Assembly (NCBI RefSeq): GCF_014647835.1
Contig: NZ_BMPY01000020.1
Span: 58,168-122,167, forward strand
Reading direction: 5' to 3'
DNA: 64,000 nt
From: Microbispora rosea subsp. aerata
Lineage (GTDB): Bacteria; Actinomycetota; Actinomycetes; Streptosporangiales; Streptosporangiaceae
Shown here: piece after piece, positions 47,183-57,551 of the stretch
Numbering within the stretch: position 1 is the stretch's first letter
Layout of the letters: each line of letters begins with the position of its first letter
Translations under genes and position numbers: made by a program
Notes under the pieces: generated by a model
What the model was told of the DNA's origin: nothing
Database searches by the model: none
Seen by the model: only the letters and a program-made list of their open reading frames with translations

Positions 47183-48487
47183 ATGGAAGATCGTCGCCGG
47201 CGGGACCGGGTCGAGGACGTCCGACGAGACCTGGTCGAGAACGGGCAGACGGGATGCTCCCGCCGCCGCTTCATCGTCTACTCCGCCGCGGGCCCGCTGG
47301 CCCTCGCCGCCGTACGGCAGGCGCGCCCGGAGACCGCCCCCGGCACCGCCCGGGAGGACTTCGTCGTGCAGGAGACCCCGTCCCGTTGCTTCTCCCACCG
47401 GGGAAACGGCTCGGAGGAGATGAAGTGGGGTCCGGTAGGCGAATACGGCGATCTGATCCCGAACGACCGGTTCTACATCCACAACCGGGCCCGCCCGCCG
47501 CGCATCGACCGTTCGTCGTGGCGCCTGGAGATCACCGGTGACGCGGTCTTGCGCCCGAGGTCGTTCTCGTACGCGGAGCTGCTCGCGCTGCCCCAGGTCA
47601 CCCTGCGCCGCACCCTCGACTGCGGCGCGAACTGCTCGGCCTTCTACCCCGAGCTTCCGCCGTCCGGCGACGGCCGGTGGCTTCCCACCGGCTACACCCA
47701 ATGGCACTTCGGCGCGGTCGGCTGCGCCGAGTGGACCGGCGTACGGGTCGGGGACGTGCTCGCGGCGGCGGGGCTCGGCGACGCCGCGGACGTGCGGTTC
47801 GTCGGCCTGGACGAGATCGCGACCCCGGAGGGGACCGTGCACTACTCGGAGGTCGTCGCCGCCGACAAGGCCCTGCGGGACGACAGCCTGCTGGTGCACC
47901 ACATGAACGGGGCCGATCTGCCCGTCGACCACGGCTATCCGCTGCGCGTCCTGCTGTCCGGGTGGGGCGCCAACACGGCGGTGAAGTGGCTCGGCACGAT
48001 CGAGGCGTCCACGCGCGTCCTGCCCGCCCGGGGCCTGCAGCGCAACCAGGTGCTGACCGGCCCGTCCTATCCCACGCCCGTACGGCCGACCGTCGGCCGG
48101 ATCCGCAGCGCGATCGAGCTCGACGAGGGCGTCACGCTCCCGCCGGGCGACCACACGCTGCACGGCCGGGCCTGGTCCGGCGCCGGGACGATCGACCGCG
48201 TCGACGTCAAGATCGAGCGGCTGACCGCCCCCGGGCGCTGGGCGGAGGAGACGCCCTGGCGCGAGGCGCGGCTCCTCACCCCGCCCGAGCCGCTGATCTG
48301 GGTGCGGTTCGAGGTGCCGTGGCGGTCGGCGCGGCCGGGGCGATACCGCGTGATGTCACGGGCCCGCGACAAGGCCGGCAACGTCCAGCCCCGGCCCTCG
48401 GACGTGCCCTGGAACCAGCACGGGCTCGGCTACAACGGCCACGCCCCGCTCTACCTCACCGTCCTCCCGCCCCGCACCATGCCCTGA
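47183..48487 (+). CDS. Tat-exported molybdopterin-dependent oxidoreductase (sulfite oxidase family)
   Basis: Secreted molybdoenzyme of 434 residues. The N-terminus has a twin-arginine signal (CSRRRFIVYSAAGPLALAAV). The molybdopterin domain includes FYIHNRARPP and the Mo-ligand Cys in RTLDCGANCSAF, where sulfite oxidases have LxCAGNxR, and ends LSGWGANTAVKWL. The C-terminal Mo-co dimerisation domain (VTLPPGDHTLHGRAWSGAGT, VDVKIE, then SRARDKAGNVQP) is complete. Substrate unknown: sulfite or another oxidised sulfur/organic compound. ATG at 47183 follows GGGGGTGGGGG. It stands alone downstream of the two-component system. Confidence 0.87.
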   Translation: MEDRRRRDRVEDVRRDLVENGQTGCSRRRFIVYSAAGPLALAAVRQARPETAPGTAREDFVVQETPSRCFSHRGNGSEEMKWGPVGEYGDLIPNDRFYIHNRARPPRIDRSSWRLEITGDAVLRPRSFSYAELLALPQVTLRRTLDCGANCSAFYPELPPSGDGRWLPTGYTQWHFGAVGCAEWTGVRVGDVLAAAGLGDAADVRFVGLDEIATPEGTVHYSEVVAADKALRDDSLLVHHMNGADLPVDHGYPLRVLLSGWGANTAVKWLGTIEASTRVLPARGLQRNQVLTGPSYPTPVRPTVGRIRSAIELDEGVTLPPGDHTLHGRAWSGAGTIDRVDVKIERLTAPGRWAEETPWREARLLTPPEPLIWVRFEVPWRSARPGRYRVMSRARDKAGNVQPRPSDVPWNQHGLGYNGHAPLYLTVLPPRTMP

Positions 48488-48759
48488 CGCCGTACGCCCC
48501 GTCGGCGGGCGCCCGGAGACGAGGTGGCGTCATGCGCCGGGGTCTGCCGTCGGCTCGCCGTGGAGCCGGCAGCCGCCCAGACGCCTCTCTCAGGGTGACG
48601 TGGCCTTGCGCCGGATGTGTGCCGCGAGCCCAGAAGGCGCGCAAGGCCGCGCCGTGGACGTTCAATCCCCGCCGGTCCCTCGGGACGGCGGGGAGGAATC
48701 GGGGTCAGGTCACAACGGGCGGGCGGCCGAGGGCGAGCCGCCGGACGGGTGGGACGGGC

Positions 48760-49908
48760 TCAGGCGGGCAGGCCGAGCTCGCGGGCGATGAGCATGCGCT
48801 GCACCTCGCTGGTGCCCTCGCCGATCTCCAGGATCTTCGCGTCCCGGTAGAAGCGGCCGACGGGGAACTCGTTCATGAAGCCGTAGCCGCCGAAGATCTG
48901 GGTGGCGTCGCGGGCGTTGTCCATCGCCGCGTTGGACGACACGAGCTTGGCGATCGCGGCCTCCTTCTTGAACGGCAGGCCGGCCAGCATCCGCTCGGCG
49001 GCGTGGTAGTAGGCCAGGCGGGCGGTGTGCACCCTGGCCTCCATGTCGGCGATCTTGAACTGGATGGCCTGGTAGTGGCCGATCTCATGGCCGAAGGCCC
49101 GGCGCTCGCGCACATACCGCAGCGACTCGTCCACGCAGCCCTGGGCCAGGCCCACCGACAGCGCGGCGATGGCCACCCGGCCCTCGTCGAGGGTCCGGAG
49201 GAACTGCGCGTAGCCCCGGCCGCGCTCGCCCAGCAGGTTCTCCTCGGGCACCCGGCAGTCGGTGAACGCCAGCTCCCGGGTGTCGGAGGCCGACCAGCCG
49301 ACCTTGGAGTATTTCTTCGACACGGTGAAGCCGGGCGTGCCCGACGGCACGAGGATCGTGGAGATCTCCGGCCTGCCGTCCTCGCGGCGGCCGGTGATCG
49401 CCGCGACCGCGACGACGCCGGTGATGTCGGTGCCGGAGTTGGTGATGAACGCCTTCGAGCCGTTGATCACCCATTCGCCGCCGTCGAGAACGGCCGTGGT
49501 GCGCATGCCGCCCGGCACGTCGGACCCTCCGCCGGGCTCGGTCAGGCCGAACGCCCCGAGGATCTCCCCCGCCGCCATCTTCGGCAGCCAGCGCTGCCTC
49601 TGGGCGTCGGTGCCGAACCGCAGGATCGGCATCGCGCCCAGCGAGACCGCCGCCTCCAGGGTGATCGCCACCGAGGAGTCGACCCTGGCCAGCTCCTCCA
49701 GCGCCAGGCACAGCGCGAAGTAGTCGCCGCCCATGCCGCCGTACTCCTCCGGGATGGGCAGGCCGAACAGGCCCATCGCGCCCATCTTGCGGACGATGTC
49801 GTACGGGAACTCGCACCGCTCGTAGTAGTCCCCGATGACGGGGGCCACCACCTCGCGGGCGAACTCCTCGACCGACTTGCGCAGCTCGATGTGCTCGTCG
49901 TTGAGCAT
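48760..49908 (-). CDS. acyl-CoA dehydrogenase of the leucine-degradation operon
   Basis: Flavin dehydrogenase of 382 residues, last gene of the operon. FAD/substrate motifs: FGLTEPGGGSDVPGGMRTT, then WVINGSKAFITNSG, and the C-terminal QIFGGYGFMNEFPVGRFYRD. By context it is isovaleryl-CoA dehydrogenase. However, the catalytic Glu364 is in IGEGTSE, the position used by medium/short-chain and 2-methyl-branched dehydrogenases. The site used by classical isovaleryl-CoA dehydrogenase (LDLER) reads LDEGR. It may thus be a broad branched-chain acyl-CoA dehydrogenase. ATG directly follows the stop of the lyase gene with AAGGAG in its last codons. Confidence 0.88.
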   Translation of the reverse strand: MLNDEHIELRKSVEEFAREVVAPVIGDYYERCEFPYDIVRKMGAMGLFGLPIPEEYGGMGGDYFALCLALEELARVDSSVAITLEAAVSLGAMPILRFGTDAQRQRWLPKMAAGEILGAFGLTEPGGGSDVPGGMRTTAVLDGGEWVINGSKAFITNSGTDITGVVAVAAITGRREDGRPEISTILVPSGTPGFTVSKKYSKVGWSASDTRELAFTDCRVPEENLLGERGRGYAQFLRTLDEGRVAIAALSVGLAQGCVDESLRYVRERRAFGHEIGHYQAIQFKIADMEARVHTARLAYYHAAERMLAGLPFKKEAAIAKLVSSNAAMDNARDATQIFGGYGFMNEFPVGRFYRDAKILEIGEGTSEVQRMLIARELGLPA

Positions 49909-50802
49909 CTACATCTCCTTCGCTAGGGCCTGGACGACGCGGGAGGGGCTCGGCCGGCCCAGGATCTCGGCGAGCCACAGGCTGGTGGCGGCCAGCGACT
50001 TGACGTCCACCCCGGTCTCGACGCCGAGGCCGTCGAGCATCCACACCAGGTCTTCGGTCGCGAGGTTGCCGGTGGCGCTCTTGGCGTACGGGCAGCCGCC
50101 GATGCCGCCGGCGGAGGAGTCCACCACGGTGACGCCCCGCTTGATCGCGGTGAGCGTGTTGGCGAGGGCCTGGCCGTAGGTGTCGTGGAAGTGGACGGCC
50201 AGCCGGTCCGGCCCGACGCCGGCCTCGGCGAGGGCGTCGAGCAGCGCCTCGACGTGCCGGGGCGTGCCGACGCCGATCGTGTCGCCGAGCGACAGCTCGT
50301 AGCAGCCGAGGTCGAGCAGCCTGCGCCCGATCCGGGCGACCCGCTCGGGCGCGACCGGCCCCTCCCAGGGGTCGGCGAAGCACATCGACACGTACGCCCT
50401 GACCCGCATGCCGTGAGACAACGCCCGTTTCACGACGGGGGCGAACATCTCGAACTGCGACTCGACGGTCCGGTTCAGGTTGCGCCGGGCGAACGACTCG
50501 GTGGCGCTGCCGAAGATCGCGATGTCGGTCACGCCCTGTTCGAGGGCCCGGTCGAGCCCTCGCTCGTTGGGGACGAGCACCGGGTAGCGCACCCCGGGCA
50601 CCCGGGGCAGGCTCTCCAACAGCTCGCCCGCGTCGGCGAGCTGGGGCACCCACTTGGGGTGGACGAAGCTCGTCGCCTCGATGGTCGTCAGCCCCGCCTC
50701 GGCCAGCCGCCCGATGAACTCGCGCTTGACCTCGACCGGCACGACGGCCGACTCGTTCTGCAGGCCGTCGCGCGGGCCGACCTCGTAAATCGTCACTCGC
50801 AC
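49909..50802 (-). CDS. hydroxymethylglutaryl-CoA lyase
   Basis: TIM-barrel lyase of 297 residues that cleaves HMG-CoA to acetyl-CoA and acetoacetate, the final step of leucine breakdown. Motifs: [50 protein letters not shown] and the active-site Cys loop [20 protein letters not shown]. All catalytic residues look intact. GTG at 50802, 7 nt after GAGGG, overlaps the end of the alpha-subunit gene by 10 nt; a GTG at 50796 (4-nt overlap) is the alternative. Confidence 0.93.
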   Translation of the reverse strand: MRVTIYEVGPRDGLQNESAVVPVEVKREFIGRLAEAGLTTIEATSFVHPKWVPQLADAGELLESLPRVPGVRYPVLVPNERGLDRALEQGVTDIAIFGSATESFARRNLNRTVESQFEMFAPVVKRALSHGMRVRAYVSMCFADPWEGPVAPERVARIGRRLLDLGCYELSLGDTIGVGTPRHVEALLDALAEAGVGPDRLAVHFHDTYGQALANTLTAIKRGVTVVDSSAGGIGGCPYAKSATGNLATEDLVWMLDGLGVETGVDVKSLAATSLWLAEILGRPSPSRVVQALAKEM

Positions 50803-52748
50803 GGCGTCACCCTCGCCAGGACCGCGTCCAGCTCCACCGTCTGCCCCGGCCGGGCCCGCAGCTCGGCGAGCACGCCGTCGGCCGGCGCCGTCAGGGTGTG
50901 TTCCATCTTCATCGCCTCCACCACGACCAGCGGCTGCCCGGCGGTGACCCGGTCGCCCTCGGCCGCCTTGACCAGCAGCACAGTTCCCGGCATCGGGCTG
51001 CGTACGACCCCGTCCCCGGCGAGCGCGCCGCCCGACCGGTCCTTCGGGTCGCCGGGCTCGTGCCGGGTGACGGACCAGGCGCGGCCGCCCTCGGCGAGCC
51101 ACACCGTGTCGCGGTCGCGGGCCACGGCGTATCTCCGGGTGACCCCGCCGAGGGTTACCGCCGCCTCATCCGTGCCCGTCCATTCCAGCCGGGCCCGTCC
51201 GAGTGAACGTTCGTTAACCTCGATCTCCGCGTCGCGGGCGGTGCCCCGGACCCGTACGGGCACGCCGAGCCGGTGCACGGTCCAGGCCGGCTCCCCGACC
51301 CGCCAGCCGTCCGCGACGTCCCACGGATCGCCCGAGGCGGAGCGGTCGAAGCCGGAGTGGAAGACGAGCGCGGCGGCGGCCAGCACCTCCTCGGGCGCCT
51401 CGCCGCCCACCAGGCCGCCGAGCCGCCGTTCGACCAGGCCGGTGTCGAGCCGCCCGGCCGCGACCTCCGGGTCGGCCAGCAGCGCGCGCAGGAACCCGAT
51501 GTTCGTGGTGACCCCGAGGATCACGGTCGAGCCGAGCGCCCGGTCGAGGGCGGCCAGCGCCTCCGCCCGCGTGGGCGCCCAGGCGACCGCCTTGGCCAGC
51601 ATGGGGTCGTAGTCGCCGCCCACGACCATGCCCTCGGCCAGCCCCGAATCGAACCGCACGCCGAAGCGCGCCCCCTCCCCGGCGGGCTCGCGCAGCCGCA
51701 GCACGCGCCCGCCCGAGGGCAGGAAGCCGCGGGCGGGGTCCTCGGCGTAGACGCGGGCCTCCACCGCGTGGCCGCGCAGGCGCACCTCGTCCTGCCCGAA
51801 CGGCAGCGGTTCCCCGGCGGCGACCCGCAGTTGCAGCTCGACCAGGTCGAGGCCGGTGACCATCTCGGTGACCGGGTGCTCGACCTGCAGCCGGGTGTTC
51901 ATCTCCATGAAGAAGAACTCGCCCGGCCGGTCGCCGGGGACGATGAACTCGACCGTGCCGGCGCCGACGTAGCCGACCGACCGGGCCGCCTCCACCGCCG
52001 CCGCGCCCATCCGGGCCCGCGTGTCGTCGTCCAGCAGCGGCGACGGCGCCTCCTCGACGATCTTCTGGTGGCGGCGTTGCAGGCTGCACTCGCGTTCGCC
52101 GAGGTGGACGACGTTCCCGTGGCCGTCGGCCAGGATCTGGATCTCGATGTGCCGGGGCCGGTCCACGAACCGCTCGATCAGCAGGGTGCCGTCCCCGAAG
52201 GCCGCCGTCGCCGTACGGCGGGCCGACTCGACGGCGGCGGGCAGGGCGTCGGCGGACTCGACCCGCAGCATGCCCTTGCCGCCGCCGCCCGCGGACGGCT
52301 TGATCAGCACCGGGAAGCCGATGCGCGCGGCGACCTCGGCCAGGTCGTCGTGTGGCTCCGCGCCGCCGGGCACGACCGGCACGCCCGCGCGGGCGACCGT
52401 CTCCTTGGCCCGGATCTTGTCGCCCATGGCCTCGACGGCCTCCGCCGGCGGGCCGACGAACACCAGGCCCTCGGCCGCGCATCGCCGGGCGAACCCGGCG
52501 TTCTCGGCGAGGAAGCCGTACCCGGGGTGGACGGCCTCGGCGCCGCTCGCCCGGGCGGCCTCGATGATCCCGTCGACGTCGAGGTAGCCGCGCGGGAGCC
52601 GCACGGCGAGGTCGGCCTCGCGCACGTGGCGGGCGTCGCGGTCGGCGTCGCTGTGCACGGCGACCGCGCGGACGCCCAGCGCGCGCAGCGTGCGGATGAT
52701 CCGCACGGCGATCTCGCCCCGGTTGGCGATCAGGACGGTGGAGAACAT
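50793..52748 (-). CDS. methylcrotonyl-CoA carboxylase alpha subunit (biotin-containing)
   Basis: Biotin carboxylase/BCCP subunit of 651 residues. N-terminal [23 protein letters not shown]-grasp loop [32 protein letters not shown], a linker region (about 450-570), and the biotinyl domain with EAMKMEH, lysine near residue 614. It ends soon after the biotin domain, unlike the homologue at 8272. With the beta subunit upstream it should carboxylate 3-methylcrotonyl-CoA. ATG at 52748 is preferred, following a G-rich leader; 74 nt separate it from the beta gene. Confidence 0.92.
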   Translation of the reverse strand: MFSTVLIANRGEIAVRIIRTLRALGVRAVAVHSDADRDARHVREADLAVRLPRGYLDVDGIIEAARASGAEAVHPGYGFLAENAGFARRCAAEGLVFVGPPAEAVEAMGDKIRAKETVARAGVPVVPGGAEPHDDLAEVAARIGFPVLIKPSAGGGGKGMLRVESADALPAAVESARRTATAAFGDGTLLIERFVDRPRHIEIQILADGHGNVVHLGERECSLQRRHQKIVEEAPSPLLDDDTRARMGAAAVEAARSVGYVGAGTVEFIVPGDRPGEFFFMEMNTRLQVEHPVTEMVTGLDLVELQLRVAAGEPLPFGQDEVRLRGHAVEARVYAEDPARGFLPSGGRVLRLREPAGEGARFGVRFDSGLAEGMVVGGDYDPMLAKAVAWAPTRAEALAALDRALGSTVILGVTTNIGFLRALLADPEVAAGRLDTGLVERRLGGLVGGEAPEEVLAAAALVFHSGFDRSASGDPWDVADGWRVGEPAWTVHRLGVPVRVRGTARDAEIEVNERSLGRARLEWTGTDEAAVTLGGVTRRYAVARDRDTVWLAEGGRAWSVTRHEPGDPKDRSGGALAGDGVVRSPMPGTVLLVKAAEGDRVTAGQPLVVVEAMKMEHTLTAPADGVLAELRARPGQTVELDAVLARVTPCE

Positions 52749-52822
52749 CACGACCGCCCCCCGCGACGGGCCGGCCGCCGAGGGTGCGGGCGAGGAGCCG
52801 GTGAACGAGTCATGGAACAGCC

Positions 52823-54397
52823 TCACATCCGGAAGACGCCGTAGCCGACGGGTTCGAGGGGGGCGTTGGCGGCGGCGCCGAGCGCCAGGCCGAGGACGGT
52901 CCTGGTGTCCGCCGGGTCGATCACCCCGTCGTCCCACAGGCGGGCGGTCGAGTAGTAGGGATTGCCCTGGTGCTCGTACTGCGCGCGGATCTCGTCCGGG
53001 TCGGCGTCGCCGACCATGGTGAGCACGGTGGCGGCCTGCTCGCCGCCCATGACCGAGATGCGGGCGTTCGGCCACATCCACAGGAAGCGGGGCGAGTAGG
53101 CGCGCCCGGCCATCGCGTAGTTGCCCGCGCCGAACGAGCCGCCGATGATCACGGTGAACTTCGGCACCCGGGCGCAGGCGACCGCCGTCACCATCTTCGC
53201 GCCGTGCTTGGCGATGCCCCCGGCCTCGTACGCCTTGCCGACCATGAAGCCGCTGATGTTCTGCAGGAACACCAGCGGGATCGACCGCCGGTCGCACAGC
53301 TCGATGAAGTGCGCGCCCTTGAGCGCCGACTCGCCGAACAGGATGCCGTTGTTGGCCACGATCCCCACGGGGTGCCCGTGGATCCGGGCGAACCCGGTGA
53401 CGAGGGTCGGGCCGTACTCCGCCTTGAACTCCAGGAACCGGCTGCCGTCGACGATCCGGGCGATCACCTCCCGCACCTCGTACGGCTGGCGGGTGTCCTG
53501 GGGGACGATGCCGTACAGCTCGCGCGGGTCCCACAGCGGCGGCTCCGGCGGCGCGACCTCCCACGGGCGGGGGCTCTTCGGGCCGAGCGACGCCACGATG
53601 TCCCTGACGATCTTCAGGGCGTGCGCGTCGTCCTCGGCGAGGTGGTCGGTGACGCCGCTGACGCGGGCGTGGACCTCGCCGCCGCCCAGCTCCTCGGCGG
53701 TGACGGTCTCGCCGGTGGCGGCCTTCACCAGCGGCGGGCCGCCGAGGAAGATCGTGCCCTGGTCGCGCACGATCACCGCCTCGTCGCTCATCGCCGGGAC
53801 GTACGCGCCGCCCGCGGTGCAGGAGCCGAGCACGGCCGCGATCTGCGGGATGCCCCGCGCCGACATGGTGGCCTGGTTGTAGAAGATGCGGCCGAAGTGA
53901 TCGCGGTCGGGGAACACCTCGTCCTGCTTGGGCAGGAAGGCGCCGCCCGAGTCGACCAGATACACGCACGGCAGGTTGTTGTGGAGGGCGACCTCCTGGG
54001 CGCGCAGGTGCTTCTTGACCGTGATCGGGTAGTACGTGCCGCCCTTGACGGTGGCGTCGTTGGCCACGATCACGACCTCGCGCCCGGCGACCCGTCCCAC
54101 GCCGGTGATGATCCCGGCGGCGGGGGCCTGGTCGTCGTACATGCCGGTGGCGGCGAGCGGGGACAGCTCGAGGAACCGCCCGCCGGGGTCGAGGAGCGTG
54201 TCGACGCGGTCTCTGGGCAGCAGCTTGCCGCGCCGGACGTGCCTGGCCCTGGCCCGCTCGGGGCCGCCGCGCGCCGCCGCCGCGAGCCGTTCCCGCAGGT
54301 CGGCCACGAGGCGCTCGTTCGCCTCCGCGTTGCGCTTGTACGGCTCGCCGCCCGGGTCGCACCGGCTCTCCAGCACCGGCCAGTCACTCGTGCTCAT
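52823..54397 (-). CDS. methylcrotonyl-CoA carboxylase beta subunit
   Basis: Carboxyltransferase subunit of 524 residues, first gene of the operon. Hallmarks: [50 protein letters not shown], the MccB-type [35 protein letters not shown] and end [21 protein letters not shown] is characteristic of methylcrotonyl-CoA carboxylase, making the substrate call stronger than for the carboxylase at 6.6 kb. The ATG at 54397 has no ribosome site but TAACAT lies 6 nt upstream, so it looks leaderless and its -10 is inside the TetR operator. Confidence 0.93.
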   Translation of the reverse strand: MSTSDWPVLESRCDPGGEPYKRNAEANERLVADLRERLAAAARGGPERARARHVRRGKLLPRDRVDTLLDPGGRFLELSPLAATGMYDDQAPAAGIITGVGRVAGREVVIVANDATVKGGTYYPITVKKHLRAQEVALHNNLPCVYLVDSGGAFLPKQDEVFPDRDHFGRIFYNQATMSARGIPQIAAVLGSCTAGGAYVPAMSDEAVIVRDQGTIFLGGPPLVKAATGETVTAEELGGGEVHARVSGVTDHLAEDDAHALKIVRDIVASLGPKSPRPWEVAPPEPPLWDPRELYGIVPQDTRQPYEVREVIARIVDGSRFLEFKAEYGPTLVTGFARIHGHPVGIVANNGILFGESALKGAHFIELCDRRSIPLVFLQNISGFMVGKAYEAGGIAKHGAKMVTAVACARVPKFTVIIGGSFGAGNYAMAGRAYSPRFLWMWPNARISVMGGEQAATVLTMVGDADPDEIRAQYEHQGNPYYSTARLWDDGVIDPADTRTVLGLALGAAANAPLEPVGYGVFRM

Positions 54398-54403
54398 GCT
54401 CGG

Positions 54404-54437
54404 ATGTTAATCATCGCTAACAGACCCCGTCTACCAT
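54404..54437. promoter_or_regulatory. overlapping divergent promoters with TetR operator
   Basis: Dyad TGTTA-N8-TAACA at 54405-54422. The minus-strand -10 (TAACAT, 54409-54404) for the carboxylase operon overlaps its left arm. The plus-strand -10 TACCAT at 54432-54437 ends 6 nt before the TetR GTG. A repressor bound here would block the operon directly and probably its own gene. Confidence 0.65.
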
Positions 54438-54443
54438 GGTGCC

Positions 54444-55034
54444 GTGAAGACCGGGAGGACCGTGAAGACCCCTACCCGCAATCGGCGGGCCGAGATCCTG
54501 GCGGCGGCCGCGGACCTGTTCGCGGCGCGCGGTTTCCACGGGGTGTCCATCGAGGACATCGGCGCCGCCGTGGGCGTGTCGGGGCCGGCGCTCTACCGGC
54601 ACTTCAGCGGCAAGGAGGCCCTGCTCACCGAGATGCTGCTGGACATCAGCGAGCGGCTGCGCGAGCAGGGGGCGCGGCTGGCGACCACCGCCGACCCGGA
54701 CACCGCGGAGGCCGCGCTCGACGCGCTGCTGTCCGGGCACATCGAGTTCGCGTTGAACCACCCCGCGCTCATCCGCGTCCACGAGCGCGAGCTGGACAAC
54801 GTGCCCGAGCCGGCCCGCCGGGCCATCCGGCGGCTGCAGCGGCTGTACGCCGAGGAGTGGGTGACCGTGCTGTCCGAGCTGTATCCCGCCTGCCCGCCCG
54901 CGCGGCTGCGCGCCGCGACGCACGCGATCTTCGGCTTGCTCAACTCCACCCCGCGCAGCGCCGGGGAGCTGCCCCCCGAGGCCATGGCCGACCTGCTGCG
55001 GACGATGGCCCGCGCCGCGCTGTCCCGGCTCTGA
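54444..55034 (+). CDS. TetR-family regulator of the branched-chain degradation operon
   Basis: Repressor-type regulator of 196 residues. The N-terminal HTH reads RRAEILAAAADLFAARGFHG, then EDIGAAVGVSGPALYRHFSG, matching TetR. The C-terminal ligand domain (about 65-190) is helical. It diverges from the carboxylase operon by 46 bp containing a dyad, so it is very likely the local regulator, sensing an acyl-CoA intermediate by analogy with other catabolic TetR proteins. Its GTG appears leaderless. Confidence 0.9.
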   Translation: MKTGRTVKTPTRNRRAEILAAAADLFAARGFHGVSIEDIGAAVGVSGPALYRHFSGKEALLTEMLLDISERLREQGARLATTADPDTAEAALDALLSGHIEFALNHPALIRVHERELDNVPEPARRAIRRLQRLYAEEWVTVLSELYPACPPARLRAATHAIFGLLNSTPRSAGELPPEAMADLLRTMARAALSRL

Positions 55035-55127
55035 ACACCCCCGGGCGGATCGACACGGCCCGGACCCCGGCTCGCGGCGCTCGGCGTCGTGTCCGGCACG
55101 GTCCCAGACGACGATGTCGCCCGGCCC

Positions 55128-57344
55128 TCAGCCGAGCAGCATCTTCCGGGCGGCGCGCTCGATGTCGGACTCCGAGAGCAAGACGGCGTCGGCGGCCGGG
55201 CCGAGCGGCACGAAGCTGTCTTCGGAGGTCACCCGCGAGATCGGGCCGCGGAAGCCGTTGTCGACGAGCGCGGTGATCACGCTCTCGGAGACCCCGCCGC
55301 TGCGGCGGGTCTCGTCCGCGATCAGCACGCGGCCGGTCAGCTCGGCCGCGCGCATGAGGTCCTCGACCGGCAGCGGCGACAGCCATCTCAGGTCGAGCAC
55401 CCGGCAGCCCAGCTCCTCCGCCGTGAGCTTCACCGCCGCCCGCAGGCTCAGGCGCAGGCCGTTGCCGTACGTGACGATGGTCAGGTCGCGGCCGTCCCCG
55501 TAGGTGCGGGCCCTGCCGATCGGGACGTGCGTCTCCGGCCAGCGCGCCGGCGGCGCGTACGGCGCGAGCCAGCCGCCGTCGCCCTCCTCGAAGAGGTCGC
55601 GCGTGTGATACAGCGCGATGGGTTCGAGGAACACGCAGACGCTGCCGTCGGCGCGGGCGGCGGCCAGGCAGGTGCGCAGCATCGCGGCCGCGTCGTCGGG
55701 CCGCGCCGGAGACGCCACAATAATGCCGGGAATATCGCGCAATGCCGCGATCGAGTTGTCGTTATGGAAATGTCCGCCGAAGCCCTTTTGGTAGGCATAT
55801 GAGGCGACTCGTACGACCATGGGGTTGCGATACGCGCCCTGCGAGAAGAACTGCATGGTCGACGCCTCGCCCCGGATCTGGTCGAGGGCGTTGTGCAGGT
55901 AGGCGAGGTATTGGATCTCCGGCACCGGCAGCAGCCCCGACACCCCGCTGCCCAGCGCCAGGCCGAGGATCGCCTGCTCGTCCAGGAGCATGTCGAAGAC
56001 CCGCTCGGCCCCGAACCTGCGCAGCAGCCCCCGCGTCACGCCGTACACCCCGCCCTTGCGGGCCACGTCCTCGCCGAACACGAGAACCGCGGGGTCCGCC
56101 GCCAGGGCGTCGGCCAGCGCACGGTTGATCGCCTGGGCGACCGTCAGCTTGCCCTCCTGCTCCGGCAGGGTGGCGAACGCGCGCTCGCGCGCCTCGGCGG
56201 GCGCGGACCGCGCGACCTCGGCGGCCACCGCCTCGGGACGGCGCGGCGCGAGCGGGGCCATCACCTCCGCCGCCGTGGCCAGCCGGGGCCGCCGCGCGCA
56301 CTCCATCGCGAGCTTCAGCACGTGGTCGCGCTCGGCCTCGTAACGCGCCAGCAGCTCGTCGGGCTCGGCCAGGCCCGCCTCCACGAGCAGCCGCGCCGTA
56401 CGGACGAGGGGATCGCGGTCGAGGTCGGCGGCGATCTCCCGGCGGGTGCGGTAGCCGATCTCCACATCGGACCCCGCGTGGCCCATCAGGCGCACGGTGC
56501 GCAGGTGCAGGAACGCGGGGGCCCGGTTGACCCGCACGTGCTCGACGGCGCGCCGCGCCACGTCGTAGGTCTCGGCCAGGTCGCAGCCGTCGGCGTGGAA
56601 ATACTCCAGCAGGGGATGGTGGGCGTTCTCGATCCAGTCGGGCGGCGTCCTCACGCTGATGCCGAGGCCGTTGTCCTCGCAGACGAACAGCACCGGGATC
56701 TGCAGCCCGCGAAACCGGCCGTACGCGGCGGTGTTCAGCCCGGTGAGCGCGGAGGCGTGGTTGACCGACGCGTCGCCGAAGCTGCAGACGGCGATGGCGT
56801 CGGCGGGCCAGGGCGAGGGCAGGCCGAGCGTGCGCGCCCGCTCGATGGCGAAGCCGACGCCGACGGCGCGCGGCAGGTGGCTGGCGATCGTGGAGGTCTG
56901 CGGGATGACGGCGAGACCGGGATGGCCGAACACCTTGTGCCGGCCGCCCGCGATCGGCTCCTCGGCCGACGCCGTGATCCCCAGCAGGACGTCGCGCAGC
57001 CCTTCCTCGGCCAGCCGGCCGGCCTGGGCCGAGCGGGTCAGATAGAAGGCGCCGGAGCGGTAGTGCAGCAACGCGGGGTCGTCCGGGCGGAGCGCGGCGG
57101 CCACGGCGGCGTTGCCCTCGTGCCCCGACGACCCGATCGTGTAGAAACCTTCGTCGCGCTCGCGCATGACACGGGCCGCGACGTCGAGAAGCCGGCTGCC
57201 GAGCTGCACGGCGAACAGCTCACGGCATCGGGTCCCGGTCAGTGTCGTGCCCGGCCGTACGGGCTGGTCCGGATCCCGAGGGGGTCCGGGGGTCAGCGCC
57301 CCGACGGCCTCGGCGAAATGGGTCTCCACAGCGTCCCGCAGCAC
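55128..57344 (-). CDS. branched-chain 2-oxoacid dehydrogenase E1, alpha and beta fused
   Basis: Thiamine-diphosphate enzyme of 738 residues. The alpha half (about 1-360) has HYRSGAFYLTRSAQ, the TPP site CSFGDASVNHASALTGLN and CEDNGLGISV. The beta half (about 400-738) starts LTVAQAINRALADALAADPA, followed by FGEDVARKGGVYGVTRGL, EIQYLAYLHNALDQI and the terminal RVLIADETRRSGGVSESVI. Subunits are normally separate; fused forms are known in actinobacteria. It supplies branched acyl-CoA (isovaleryl-CoA from leucine) for the neighbouring operon. No E2 or E3 gene is present in the window. GTG at 57344 has CATAAT 7 nt upstream and looks leaderless; longer frames add an unlikely leader. Confidence 0.9.
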   Translation of the reverse strand: MLRDAVETHFAEAVGALTPGPPRDPDQPVRPGTTLTGTRCRELFAVQLGSRLLDVAARVMRERDEGFYTIGSSGHEGNAAVAAALRPDDPALLHYRSGAFYLTRSAQAGRLAEEGLRDVLLGITASAEEPIAGGRHKVFGHPGLAVIPQTSTIASHLPRAVGVGFAIERARTLGLPSPWPADAIAVCSFGDASVNHASALTGLNTAAYGRFRGLQIPVLFVCEDNGLGISVRTPPDWIENAHHPLLEYFHADGCDLAETYDVARRAVEHVRVNRAPAFLHLRTVRLMGHAGSDVEIGYRTRREIAADLDRDPLVRTARLLVEAGLAEPDELLARYEAERDHVLKLAMECARRPRLATAAEVMAPLAPRRPEAVAAEVARSAPAEARERAFATLPEQEGKLTVAQAINRALADALAADPAVLVFGEDVARKGGVYGVTRGLLRRFGAERVFDMLLDEQAILGLALGSGVSGLLPVPEIQYLAYLHNALDQIRGEASTMQFFSQGAYRNPMVVRVASYAYQKGFGGHFHNDNSIAALRDIPGIIVASPARPDDAAAMLRTCLAAARADGSVCVFLEPIALYHTRDLFEEGDGGWLAPYAPPARWPETHVPIGRARTYGDGRDLTIVTYGNGLRLSLRAAVKLTAEELGCRVLDLRWLSPLPVEDLMRAAELTGRVLIADETRRSGGVSESVITALVDNGFRGPISRVTSEDSFVPLGPAADAVLLSESDIERAARKMLLG

Positions 57345-57351
57345 ACGGCCG

Positions 57352-57357
57352 ATTATG
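57352..57357 (-). promoter_or_regulatory. -10 box for the fused E1 gene
   Basis: CATAAT on the minus strand, 7 nt before the GTG at 57344, close to the TATAAT consensus. Confidence 0.45.
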
Positions 57358-57551
57358 TCGCACGATGCACGCTCCGTCCCGCACAGCGACAACTCGGTAC
57401 ACGAAGAGTTATCGATCACACGGGCCGCGACACAAAACGATGACGATAAGCCGGAGGGTTAAACCGCAGCCGATATTCGCCCGTCTACTCGTTGTGAACG
57501 ACGTGGCACCCTCAAGCCGCGTTCAACCACCGGGAAGGATGGTTCACCGGA

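Noticed and set aside
50793-54362. 1189-aa frame joining carboxylase beta and alpha regions
   Set aside because: The first half is an out-of-frame reading of the beta subunit; the alpha subunit starts at 52748.
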